64,000 bases of DNA from Soonwooa buanensis (GCF_900167905.1 NZ_FUYZ01000006.1:62001-126000); one strand, 5' to 3'. Positions 18,241 to 25,479 are shown, counted from the first letter of the stretch. Notes: generated by a model from the sequence alone, not told the origin. Numbers and translations: made by a program.

Positions 18241-18293
18241 AAAAAAAGAACCCACGCCGTTGTACATACTACTAGAGTATTTAGTGAGTGTTC
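18241..18293 (-). terminator. Rho-independent terminator of the sigma-dcas12f operon
   Basis: Read on the minus strand, GAACaCtCAC (18293-18284) pairs with GTGGGTTC (18255-18248) with two single-base bulges. An inner 5-bp stem (18266-18280) sits in the loop, and seven Ts follow at once. Confidence 0.65.
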
Positions 18294-18338
18294 AAGACCT
18301 CACCCTGCGGGTTTACAAGCACCCTCGTTATTTTTTAG
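18241..18338 (-). ncRNA. Structured RNA downstream of dcas12f: candidate guide RNA and terminator
   Basis: On the minus strand, directly after the dcas12f stop, ~98 nt contain several small stems: CCC-GCA-GGG; GTGAG pairing with CTCAC; and ATACT-CTAGT-AGTAT followed by GTACAAC and GGCGTGGGTTC, then T7 (18247-18241). A short hairpin followed by a tail ending in AAC resembles the 3' end of Cas12f repeats (for example ATGCAAC), after which a guide starts. The same tail also closes a terminator (GAAC-a-C-t-CAC with GTGGGTTC, 18248-18293). In TnpB/Cas12f-derived systems the guide RNA commonly lies just downstream of the gene. A guide role is therefore plausible but not proven. Confidence 0.5.
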
Positions 18339-19433
18339 TTATCCAATGATTAATTCGATACCTGCTTTTTCTGCTTTGTATTTTATTTTGCTCTGCAATT
18401 CATAATAACTCCAGTTGCGAAGGACGAATTCCTGTTCTTTTGCAATGCCTATCTTATCTTCTTGATTTTTTAGAATGAGTGTGCCTGCCTGTTGTTGGAT
18501 GCAGAAATCAATCAATTTCCGGCTGTACAAATGTAGCCGATGACTCACATATTTGCTTTCCAAATTTTCTGTTTTATACAATGCCTTTTGTTTTCTCTTG
18601 GCTCCATTTCCCGAACGGGCATAGGCGACTCCGTTTTGGATTCTTTTTTGACTTGCTTGAATCGCAAGCCTTCGATATAAAAACTCCTCTTTTGAGCCAA
18701 TATTGATTCGCACATTGTTGGCTTTTGCTACTATAGGATGCTCCAGAGACAGGGAAGCTTCTGCAATGATATCAGGTTTTAAATGATGCTCTTCTTTTTC
18801 GAATTCAAATACTGCAAGCCAATAGATTTTTCCTGCTTTCAGCTGGATCTGCGATGTGCAAAGCTTTATCTCTTCTCTTAAGAGGCGTTCCATTATCAGT
18901 CGCTTATCAGAGTAGTCCTTTCCCAAATACGTTTTAACAGGAATTGCAAACATATTGAAGCAAAACGCTTTCTTTCCCTCATCATATTTCATTTTGCTGA
19001 TGCATTTGATAGGAAGCGGAATTGGAATGTCTTTTTTAAAATTTCTCAGCGATTTTGTTCCTTGCCAGTAATCGGCTTTGTTTTTAGAAAAGGTAGATTG
19101 AATAGTATTGTTCAGGCTTCCCAGAATATCGGTAGGGATTTCTCCTTTGAAACGGTCAGAAACCAAGCGTGCCGTTGTATTTGTTTTGGAACGTGTAAAT
19201 ATTCCCATTTCATCTTTTTTTTCATCAGCAAGCTTGTATTGGATTTCTTCGGTTAGGTAAAAGAAATCCTTGATCATTTCCTGAACATACAGATGAGAAA
19301 CAATTAAATTAGCTGCTCGGAAACAGCGGTTCTGATATCGGTAAAGTTTTTCCCACATTTCTTTTTGTTCATTTGCAGGAAGATCTATCAAAAGCTGAAT
19401 TCTTCGGGTCAATGTCATCGTGGATTTTTCCAT
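18339..19433 (-). CDS. Nuclease-dead Cas12f/TnpB-like protein (dCas12f) coupled to an ECF sigma factor
   Basis: A 364-aa protein aligning by eye with Cas12f. It has a helical recognition region, the FPIPL-like wedge segment (DIPIPLPIK, ~135-143), the RuvC core, the bridge-helix region (RSGNGAKRKQKAL, ~273-284) and the final helix NWSYYELQSKIKYKAEKAGIEL. The RuvC-I Asp of Cas12f (GGIDVGVKSP) is replaced by Ser227 (AEASLSLEHP), and the RuvC-II Glu by Lys322 (LILKNQED). The protein stops before the zinc finger and RuvC-III, so it cannot cut DNA. I chose the ATG at 19433, one base after the sigma factor stop (TGAAATG); a longer upstream frame overlaps the sigma gene. Known family context: nuclease-dead Cas12f paired with ECF sigma factors has been reported to give RNA-guided transcription. 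Confidence 0.85.
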   Translation of the reverse strand: MEKSTMTLTRRIQLLIDLPANEQKEMWEKLYRYQNRCFRAANLIVSHLYVQEMIKDFFYLTEEIQYKLADEKKDEMGIFTRSKTNTTARLVSDRFKGEIPTDILGSLNNTIQSTFSKNKADYWQGTKSLRNFKKDIPIPLPIKCISKMKYDEGKKAFCFNMFAIPVKTYLGKDYSDKRLIMERLLREEIKLCTSQIQLKAGKIYWLAVFEFEKEEHHLKPDIIAEASLSLEHPIVAKANNVRINIGSKEEFLYRRLAIQASQKRIQNGVAYARSGNGAKRKQKALYKTENLESKYVSHRLHLYSRKLIDFCIQQQAGTLILKNQEDKIGIAKEQEFVLRNWSYYELQSKIKYKAEKAGIELIIG

Positions 19434-19434
19434 T

Positions 19435-20250
19435 TCAAAGAGGTATTTCAGAAGTGTTTTGATTTTGCAGATACTGATAGGCGTACATAAATTCCCGATG
19501 GACTTCCTTTTCTGGTAATTTGAGTTCTCGGGCAATAACTGCAAATGAAGATTTCTTCTCAAACCTTCTTTTCAAAATATCGAGTTGTTGACTACTGAGT
19601 TTTTCTGACTGCTCTTTATTGTCAAAAGCTTTTTCCTGTGGCTGTTCAAAAGAACTTCTATTAAGAATTTTGCGAAGATCATTTATAGCTCTGCTCACCT
19701 CATTGCTGATGTCTTTCACACTGCTACCCATTGCTTCTGCGATGGGCTTGTGCTGAAAGCCATATTCCAAGCAAAGTTCAATAAGGTGTTTTCTTTTGGG
19801 ATCCAAAATGGGTAAAACCTTTTTGACTTCATCGAAATTTTTCTGATCCGATTCGTGACTGAGGAGATTCTCTTTATCAGTTAGGGGATCATAACCCACT
19901 AGATAATCTTGATAATTCTCAAAACTTTCAAGAGAAGCCATCAAACGGTTGAATTTATTTCTTGGAGCAGTAACATAAGATATACAATCTCTTTTCATCA
20001 CAAACCGTAAAAAGCCAAGAATATGATTCGGAGTTTCAATGGTGTTGCGGTGTAGCCACAATTTGAGGAATGTATCCTGAAGAATAGTTTCCACTACAAA
20101 ATCATCCTCAAGCACTTGCCTTCCAACCCAGAAAAGAAGTCTTTTGTAGCGCAGATGAATATGTTCCAAAGCGGTCGGATTGCCTTTTTTCAGCAGTTCG
20201 TACAACTGAAGATTGCTTAGTTTTCGGGAGAAAGAGTCTGTTCTTTTCAT
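19435..20250 (-). CDS. ECF-type RNA polymerase sigma factor with C-terminal extension, partner of dCas12f
   Basis: A 271-aa protein with region sigma2 at ~12-92 (YKRLLFWVGRQVLEDDFVVE, ILQDTFLKLWLHR, then LGFLRFVMKRDCISY) and region sigma4 at ~143-198 (LDPKRKHLIELCLEYGFQHK, then the HTH AEAMGSSVKDISNEVSRAIN). A further ~70 residues include a second HTH-like stretch (FAVIARELKLPEKEVHREF). Ordinary ECF factors end after sigma4 at ~180-200 aa. The linker between sigma2 and sigma4 is also long (~50 residues). No anti-sigma factor or SusCD pair is adjacent; instead the dCas12f gene begins 1 bp after the stop. The extension is a natural candidate for the dCas12f contact, which is inference. Confidence 0.88.
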   Translation of the reverse strand: MKRTDSFSRKLSNLQLYELLKKGNPTALEHIHLRYKRLLFWVGRQVLEDDFVVETILQDTFLKLWLHRNTIETPNHILGFLRFVMKRDCISYVTAPRNKFNRLMASLESFENYQDYLVGYDPLTDKENLLSHESDQKNFDEVKKVLPILDPKRKHLIELCLEYGFQHKPIAEAMGSSVKDISNEVSRAINDLRKILNRSSFEQPQEKAFDNKEQSEKLSSQQLDILKRRFEKKSSFAVIARELKLPEKEVHREFMYAYQYLQNQNTSEIPL

Positions 20251-20346
20251 AAGCAGCGGATTTAGCTATCTATTACTGGAAGGAACTGCTTAGATCTTTG
20301 TATGAAAGCAACAAACTATTCATATCACCACCTCATTACATTTTGT

Positions 20347-20523
20347 CAAAAAAACAAAAGGCGTGGAACTCAACTTACCGACTGGAGGTACTGGCATACC
20401 GAGCAACGATAAGTGAGCCCACGCCGAAGTCGTGGGCACATTTACTTATCAACTCGTTGCTTTTTGAAAAGTGCCAGTTTTCCAATCGAGAATCTAAGCA
20501 ATAGCTTCTATGTTTTTTTTGAA
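20347..20523 (-). ncRNA. Structured leader/ncRNA upstream of the sigma factor, with switchable terminator
   Basis: A minus-strand transcript from the promoter at 20530-20560 would contain two incompatible folds. Fold A: ACTGGCA/TGCCAGT (20390-20396/20472-20478), GCAACG/CGTTGC (20403/20455), ATAAGT/ACTTAT (20409/20444) and a GCCCACG/CGTGGGC hairpin (20417/20431). Fold B: GGCGTGG-CTCA-CTTA (20425-20410) pairs with TAAG-TGAG-CCACGCC (ending 20360) and runs into TTTTGTTTTTTT, a terminator. The RNA ends ~97 nt before the sigma ATG. It could be the system's guide/scaffold RNA or an attenuator controlling the sigma operon. No protein is encoded. Confidence 0.55.
20348..20425 (-). terminator. Strong terminator before the sigma factor gene
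   Basis: On the minus strand a 15-bp interrupted stem (7 bp GGCGTGG/CCACGCC, 4 bp CTCA/TGAG, 4 bp CTTA/TAAG) is followed by TTTTGTTTTTTT (20359-20348). It shares bases 20409-20425 with the alternative fold. Confidence 0.65.
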
Positions 20524-20529
20524 CTATCG

Positions 20530-20560
20530 CAAAATTACATTACTGTAACTTGTATTGCAA
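20530..20560 (-). promoter_or_regulatory. Bacteroidota promoter driving the minus-strand structured RNA
   Basis: On the minus strand TTG (20560-20558), a 20-bp spacer and TAATTTTG (20537-20530) match the TTG/TAnnTTTG consensus. The start of transcription is expected near 20523. Confidence 0.65.
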
Positions 20561-20580
20561 ATATAACAAAAATAATTTAA

Positions 20581-20600
20581 TTACGGTCGAACGACCGTAA
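20581..20600. promoter_or_regulatory. Perfect palindrome between divergent promoters
   Basis: TTACGGTCG-AA-CGACCGTAA has perfect 9-bp arms and a 2-bp spacer. It lies 32 bp before the XRE-type gene and 20 bp upstream of the -33 box of the minus-strand promoter. It is GC-rich against an AT-rich background and is probably the operator of the adjacent regulator. Confidence 0.65.
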
Positions 20601-20631
20601 TATTTCAATTACAAAATATTTCTTTTGTTAT

Positions 20632-20865
20632 ATGATTGACATAAACGAGAAAATCTGTTCTTATATAACTAAAAATTGGTTAGTTCCTTGGCTTAAAGAA
20701 AATAAGTCACAAAACTCGTTTGCTAAAAATCACGATGTTGAAGAAAGTACTATCAGAAAAATTAAAAGTGATATTACATATAGAATTCCCGTTGAAACAC
20801 TTTATAGGATATGCAAAGCAAGAAAAATTACTCTTGAACAATTTTTTAATCTTATAAATGAGTAA
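20632..20865 (+). CDS. Small XRE/Cro-type helix-turn-helix regulator
   Basis: A 77-aa protein made almost entirely of a Cro/C1-type HTH: NSFAKNHDVEESTIRKIKSD forms the helix-turn-helix and VETLYRICKARKITLEQFFN the following helices. It is transcribed divergently from the sigma-dcas12f locus, with a perfect palindrome and the ncRNA promoter between them. It is therefore a likely local repressor of that locus and of itself. No recognised orthologue name; the regulatory target is inferred from position. Confidence 0.78.
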   Translation: MIDINEKICSYITKNWLVPWLKENKSQNSFAKNHDVEESTIRKIKSDITYRIPVETLYRICKARKITLEQFFNLINE

Positions 20866-20869
20866 AATA

Positions 20870-20892
20870 CCGACTAGAGTTGGCATTTTTTT
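20870..20892 (+). terminator. Terminator of the XRE regulator gene
   Basis: CCGAC-TAGA-GTTGG (20870-20883, one G-T pair) followed by CATTTTTTT, starting 5 bp after the stop codon. Confidence 0.55.
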
Positions 20893-21069
20893 ATTGTAAA
20901 ATTCTGGACTAAGTTCTTTCCTGATTTGCATTATCATATCTTTCTTCTTCATCAAATACCAATTTTATACAATTAGAAGTTGATGACAGTGATCGTGAGG
21001 GAGTTAAGATATTAGTTGCATTGTATTGCTATTAAAGAAAAGACGATTTTTTTAAACTATATTAATATA

Positions 21070-21107
21070 AAAACAAGATTCAGCTCTTAGAGCTGGATCT
21101 TGTTTTT
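21070..21107 (-). terminator. Terminator of the copper operon
   Basis: A near-perfect hairpin: AAAACAAGAT-t-CAGCTC, loop TTA, GAGCTG-g-ATCTTGTTTT (16 bp with one internal mismatch). It lies ~50 bp beyond the multicopper oxidase stop and is flanked by A/T runs on both sides, so it could work in both directions. Confidence 0.85.
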
Positions 21108-21158
21108 AAAAATATTAAATGATAATAATACGTTAATTTATAGTACAATTTAAAATAA

Positions 21159-23702
21159 TTAGTAATTGAGAGATAAACCCACACCAAAGCCCATATCACT
21201 GTCGTAATGTGTACGAATACCTACATTTTTATTGATAATATATTTGAGTTCGGTCATATATTCCATATCGGTGTTGACCATAAAACCTGCTCTTAATCTT
21301 TTTGTTATAGGAATATCTTCGCGCATTAAGGAAAGACGAACAATACCATCGTGATAGACTTCTGCTTGAAAATTAACTAACATCGGCATTGTATACATAA
21401 AACCTAAACTTATAGCTCGACGAGTATCTTTCTCGTTTTTCTGTCCGAATAAATTGGTTTCGTGTTCATCCATACCCATTTTACGATACCTCCAGTCAAA
21501 ACCAATGAATGGCATAAACCACTGCATTTTACCAATGTATCGCCCTAAGTGAGTTTCTACTTCATAACCGTGCATATCGTTATAGCCTAAACGCCATTCT
21601 GTACCTAAACTCCATCTTGAGTTCTGAAGCATTGCGTCACCATCATTCCCATTCGTAGCAAAATCATTCTGTGCCATAAAGTGTGGCATATTACTCTCGC
21701 GCTGCAACATATTATATGCTTGTTTTTTGTCAGGTAAATTAGGATTTTGATAGTCGTCAACCGCAAAAACTCTGTTCATTCCCGACATCATATGATAAAG
21801 GATATGACAGTGGAAAAACCAATCTCCTTCTTCATTCGCTAAAAACTCAATCGTATCAGTTTCCATTGGCATTATATCCAACACATTTTTCAGCGGAGAT
21901 TTTTCGCCTTTACCGTTAATCACTCTGAAATCGAACCCGTGTAAGTGCATAGGATGTCGCATCATAGAGTTATTATAAATGGTAATACGTAGAATTTCAC
22001 CCTTTTTGACAGGTATTTTATCAACTTCGGAAAGAATCTTATTATCCATACTCCACACATAGCGGTTCATATTTCCGGTAAGTGTAAATTTTAATTCCTT
22101 TACCGGAGCATCTTTTGAAAGCGTAGTATCGTAAGGTGATTCCAACATTGCATAATTCAGGGTCTTAATATCTCCTAAAGCATTTGCGTTGTAACGATTG
22201 GGGTCGCTATCCATATTCATATTCATATTGTGTTCGCTATGATCTTGCTTCTGTTTTGCTTCACCAGTAATTTCTGGGTACATCACTACATTCATATCCA
22301 TTTGGTTCAAGCTCATTTTCATTCCCATATCATCCAGATCACCATTCATCTTCATCATATCGTTCATCATTTTCATTCCTTCAAAATATTTAAGACGAGG
22401 AAGCGGAGAAATAAGTTGCTTAATACCGTTTCCTACGAAATAGCTTGCAGACTGTGTTCTGTCTTCAGTGGTAGCTAAAAACTCATAAGCCACACCATCG
22501 TCCGGAATCGTAACAACGACATCATAAGTTTCAGAAACTGCAATAATTAAACGATCAACTTCTACAGGCTCTACATCATTGCCATCATTGGCTACTACAG
22601 TAATTTTACCACCTGCATATCGCAACCAAAAATACGATGAAGCGCCTCCGTTTGAGACACGTAAACGCACTCTGTCACCTGCTTTTAGCTTTTTGCCATC
22701 AACCATTTTTAAGTCGGTAGCGTTATTTCCATTGATTAAAATTTTGTCATAATACACATCGCTAACGTCCATCGCCAACATCCGTTTCCATTCGTTTGTG
22801 ACCTTAGTTTTGAAATGACCTTCTTTAATAGCTTCGACATAAGACTGAGTTGCATTTTTTTTAATAGCCGCCCAGTCATTGGCATTATGCAACATTCGAT
22901 TAATGTTGTCCGGATTAAGATTTGTCCATTCGCTTAAAATAATTGGTACAGTTGGTAAATCATCAATTCCTTCTCTAAAAGTTTTATCATCATCACGTTT
23001 TTTCATTACAAAACTGCCATACATACCAATCTGCTCTTGCAAACCGGAATGGGAATGATACCAATGCGTTCCGTGTTGAATAATCGGGAAACGATAAGTA
23101 TAGGTTGCACCGGCCTCAATTGGTTTTTGTGTAAGCCAAGGCACTCCATCTTCTTTGTTAGGTAAAAACACTCCGTGCCAATGCAACGATGTACTCTCTT
23201 TTAATTGGTTATGTACAACAATTTCAGCTGTATCGCCTTCTGTGAATGTAAGTGTAGGCATTGGTATTTGACCATTTACGGCAATAGCTCTTTTTTCTTT
23301 ACCTGCATAGTTTACCAGTGTATCTGTTACATATAAATCGTAACGAACTGTTTTTGGTGGTATTGTCTTTACAATTCTTTTTACGATTTGAGGTTTCCCT
23401 TTTGGCATCGACATATTGTTCATTTTGTCCACCTTTTTCGGCTGCTCTTTTGGAGGCATCTGCATTTCATCATTCTTTTTGTTTGATGACTGCATTACCA
23501 CTTTAGCCTTTTCTTTTATCAGTTTCATACCACACTTTGGGCAGTTGCCTGGTTTTTTAGCGTGAATTTCAGGATGCATCGAGCAAGTATAAGTTGTCTG
23601 CTGAACATTTTCTTTTTTACTCATATCCATACCTTTCATATCCTGTGCTTGTGCAAGGGAAAATGCGGAAAGGATGAATATTATTAGTGTTATATTTTTC
23701 AT
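21159..23702 (-). CDS. Multicopper oxidase with N-terminal metal-binding domain and C-terminal CopB-like barrel
   Basis: An 847-aa exported protein. A signal peptide (LSAFSLAQAQ) is followed by a heavy-metal-binding domain of the YTCSMHPEI/CPKCGMKL type (~38-65) and a Met-rich linker. Then come three cupredoxin domains with copper ligands HWHGVF, HGTHWYHSHSG, MRHPMHLHGF and FFHCHILYHMMSGM. Residues ~695-847 form a beta-strand-rich region like CopB/PcoB outer-membrane proteins (SLGTEWRLGYNDMHGYEVE). A Met-rich insert (~445-500) resembles CopA/CueO copper-binding segments. It would oxidise Cu(I) in the periplasm. CopA and CopB are usually separate genes, so this is a natural fusion. It is the last gene of the minus-strand copper operon. 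Confidence 0.88.
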   Translation of the reverse strand: MKNITLIIFILSAFSLAQAQDMKGMDMSKKENVQQTTYTCSMHPEIHAKKPGNCPKCGMKLIKEKAKVVMQSSNKKNDEMQMPPKEQPKKVDKMNNMSMPKGKPQIVKRIVKTIPPKTVRYDLYVTDTLVNYAGKEKRAIAVNGQIPMPTLTFTEGDTAEIVVHNQLKESTSLHWHGVFLPNKEDGVPWLTQKPIEAGATYTYRFPIIQHGTHWYHSHSGLQEQIGMYGSFVMKKRDDDKTFREGIDDLPTVPIILSEWTNLNPDNINRMLHNANDWAAIKKNATQSYVEAIKEGHFKTKVTNEWKRMLAMDVSDVYYDKILINGNNATDLKMVDGKKLKAGDRVRLRVSNGGASSYFWLRYAGGKITVVANDGNDVEPVEVDRLIIAVSETYDVVVTIPDDGVAYEFLATTEDRTQSASYFVGNGIKQLISPLPRLKYFEGMKMMNDMMKMNGDLDDMGMKMSLNQMDMNVVMYPEITGEAKQKQDHSEHNMNMNMDSDPNRYNANALGDIKTLNYAMLESPYDTTLSKDAPVKELKFTLTGNMNRYVWSMDNKILSEVDKIPVKKGEILRITIYNNSMMRHPMHLHGFDFRVINGKGEKSPLKNVLDIMPMETDTIEFLANEEGDWFFHCHILYHMMSGMNRVFAVDDYQNPNLPDKKQAYNMLQRESNMPHFMAQNDFATNGNDGDAMLQNSRWSLGTEWRLGYNDMHGYEVETHLGRYIGKMQWFMPFIGFDWRYRKMGMDEHETNLFGQKNEKDTRRAISLGFMYTMPMLVNFQAEVYHDGIVRLSLMREDIPITKRLRAGFMVNTDMEYMTELKYIINKNVGIRTHYDSDMGFGVGLSLNY

Positions 23703-23781
23703 TTATTAATTTTTTTATTTAAAAAAAACTTGTATTTATAAAAACCCTGCTTAGTTTTCTTTGTTTATTTTGCGCATTGTT

Positions 23782-24252
23782 TTAATTTATAGTCGAAAGG
23801 CTGTCTGCTGTTTTGTTCATCCAATTTACCATCAATTTTTTTTGCTTCTTTGAAAGCTTCGCATTGCTGTGCATTATTTTATAAGACGCTAAAGGCATTT
23901 CATCGTTCTTAATTTGGTTTGCAATTCCTTTCACTTTACTTATTTGCCTTCGGCTACCTAAACTGCCAAACTCACTAAAATTTAATTGCGCCTTTCCATC
24001 ATCAATATGTCTTTTCATTAACAAAGCCATAGGTTGAATGTTAGCGTACCATTTATCTTTGGTATTATTGCTATGGCAGTCGTAACAGGCGTTTTGTAAA
24101 ATTCTTTGCACATTTGTCGGAACATAATAAACCTTTGCAAAATCGGTTTGATAAACCTGCCCTTTATTAACATTGAGGGCAGGTTGGTAAAATTGAATAG
24201 CAATAAAAATAAACAGCAATGTTGCCAGAATTATCTTTAATACTTTCTTCAT
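23782..24252 (-). CDS. Haem-binding domain protein (single CxxCH)
   Basis: A 156-aa protein with an N-terminal membrane anchor (IILATLLFIFIAIQFY) and one c-type haem motif, ACYDCHSN, at ~56-63. It matches the Haem_bd family (PF14376), in which the region after the motif is rich in basic and Met residues (DEMPLASYKIMH). It is probably periplasmic and anchored in the inner membrane, and may pass electrons linked to copper oxidation. It sits between the DUF3347 lipoprotein (1-bp gap) and the oxidase gene. Confidence 0.85.
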   Translation of the reverse strand: MKKVLKIILATLLFIFIAIQFYQPALNVNKGQVYQTDFAKVYYVPTNVQRILQNACYDCHSNNTKDKWYANIQPMALLMKRHIDDGKAQLNFSEFGSLGSRRQISKVKGIANQIKNDEMPLASYKIMHSNAKLSKKQKKLMVNWMNKTADSLSTIN

Positions 24253-24253
24253 T

Positions 24254-24916
24254 TTATAATTCTTTTTTTAAAGAACCGCAGGTAAGCATTTTACTGCCAT
24301 AGTAAGGGTTTTTTATTGCCTTGGCTTCGCTAATCCAAATAGTACCTTTGCCATCATTAAACATTGGGCAGAAATCCTGATACAGTTTTTCTGTAGTTCC
24401 AAACAAGGTAATAAGGTCGGAAACATCTTTACTCAAAATTGCGAAATGTTCTCTTTGGTGGTCTATCTTTCCTGCATTGTCACCAATATGTTCTGCATTT
24501 TCTTTGGCATCTTCAGCTATGTCCATATATTGTTTATGCTTGTTTGCAGGTATGGTTTTCATATCTACCTTACTTAATGTACTAATGAGCTGTTTGCCTG
24601 CACTGGATGCTGCTTTATCATTATCTGCAACAAGTGCATTTTTTAATGCCAAATAATCTTTAACAATTGGTGTGATAATAAAGTTTTGCGCTTGCTCCTT
24701 TGCAGTATGTTTTTCACCTTCTTGAGAAGGCGTATCTTTTGAAGCAAAAGCTTTTACTGTATCATTTTGTATTGCTGATGACAAATCTTGCGTTTTAGCT
24801 ATTGCAGTGCTATCATTAGCTTGCTCGTTGTCGTTTTTATTGGAAGACTGATTGCAGGAAACTGTTAATACTGCTAATGTTGCCAATGATATGATGGAGA
24901 AAAATATATTTTTCAT
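24254..24916 (-). CDS. DUF3347 lipoprotein
   Basis: A 220-aa lipoprotein (LAVLTVSCNQSS lipobox, Cys21) with a low-complexity linker and a DUF3347 domain at ~80-220. The domain carries the signature FCPMFNDGKGTIWIS and the C-terminal NPYYGSKMLTCGSL. The same motifs occur in the HMA-DUF3347 protein at 25480, so the two are paralogues. DUF3347 proteins accompany copper and RND efflux genes in Bacteroidota and are thought to bind metal through conserved Cys/Met residues; the biochemical role is not established. Confidence 0.85.
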   Translation of the reverse strand: MKNIFFSIISLATLAVLTVSCNQSSNKNDNEQANDSTAIAKTQDLSSAIQNDTVKAFASKDTPSQEGEKHTAKEQAQNFIITPIVKDYLALKNALVADNDKAASSAGKQLISTLSKVDMKTIPANKHKQYMDIAEDAKENAEHIGDNAGKIDHQREHFAILSKDVSDLITLFGTTEKLYQDFCPMFNDGKGTIWISEAKAIKNPYYGSKMLTCGSLKKEL

Positions 24917-24951
24917 TGTAATAATATTTAAAGTTATTAAAGAATGATTTT

Positions 24952-25467
24952 TTACTTATTTGTTTCAAATTCTTTAAGCTTTCGCTTCATAAATTCTATT
25001 TCTTCTGCTTGGGTTTTAAGTATGTTTTTTTGCAACTGTATCAGTTCGGGATCGGTAAGGTTTGATTTTTCAGACATTAATACTGCTGCTGCGTGGTGTG
25101 GTATCATACCTTTTACAAATTCTTCATCACCAACAAATAACTGCTCTCGAATCCCAAACCACGAAAAGATACCTATCGCAGCAGAAATTATTATAATGCC
25201 CCAATTGATTTTCTTATTTTCATACATACCCTTCATTATCCATAATTCTATTATCAACATTACAGAAACCATCAGCAAGGTCATATACAAATTATTAATG
25301 TTTGGGATAAGATTATTTAAACCATCAATCATAGCATACATTATAAAATACATAGCTGCAAACATTATAACTGCCATAATTGCGAAGCGTTTGTACATTG
25401 CTAAAGAATGTTTACCACTATGTCCTTCATTTATAGAACTATGTTGCATTTTGTGTTCATTTTCCAT
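24952..25467 (-). CDS. DUF305 family membrane protein
   Basis: A 171-aa protein. A His/Met-rich N-terminus (HKMQHSSINEGHSGKHS) is followed by three hydrophobic segments (~30-50, 60-78, 88-105) and a C-terminal DUF305 domain with the diagnostic FVKGMIPHHAAAVLMSE. The two adjacent His and nearby Met residues suggest Cu or Ag binding. DUF305 proteins are recurrent in copper-resistance clusters. It lies 12 bp downstream of the HMA-DUF3347 gene and 35 bp upstream of the next, so it is cotranscribed. Confidence 0.86.
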   Translation of the reverse strand: MENEHKMQHSSINEGHSGKHSLAMYKRFAIMAVIMFAAMYFIMYAMIDGLNNLIPNINNLYMTLLMVSVMLIIELWIMKGMYENKKINWGIIIISAAIGIFSWFGIREQLFVGDEEFVKGMIPHHAAAVLMSEKSNLTDPELIQLQKNILKTQAEEIEFMKRKLKEFETNK

Positions 25468-25479
25468 AATAGAGGAGCT

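Noticed and set aside
18339-19562. A 407-aa reading of the dCas12f gene starting at 19562
   Set aside because: The first 43 codons overlap the sigma factor gene in another frame and have no family character; the ATG at 19433 follows the sigma stop by one base.
20298-20504. A 68-codon open frame upstream of the sigma gene on the + strand
   Set aside because: It runs through the strongly structured RNA region, has no start context and has no protein-like composition.
18181-20640. Reading the sigma-dcas12f locus as an IS200/IS605 or IS607 insertion sequence
   Set aside because: There is no TnpA or serine recombinase, the TnpB-like protein lacks catalytic residues, and it is coupled to a sigma factor. 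The flanking hairpins could still be relics of such ends.
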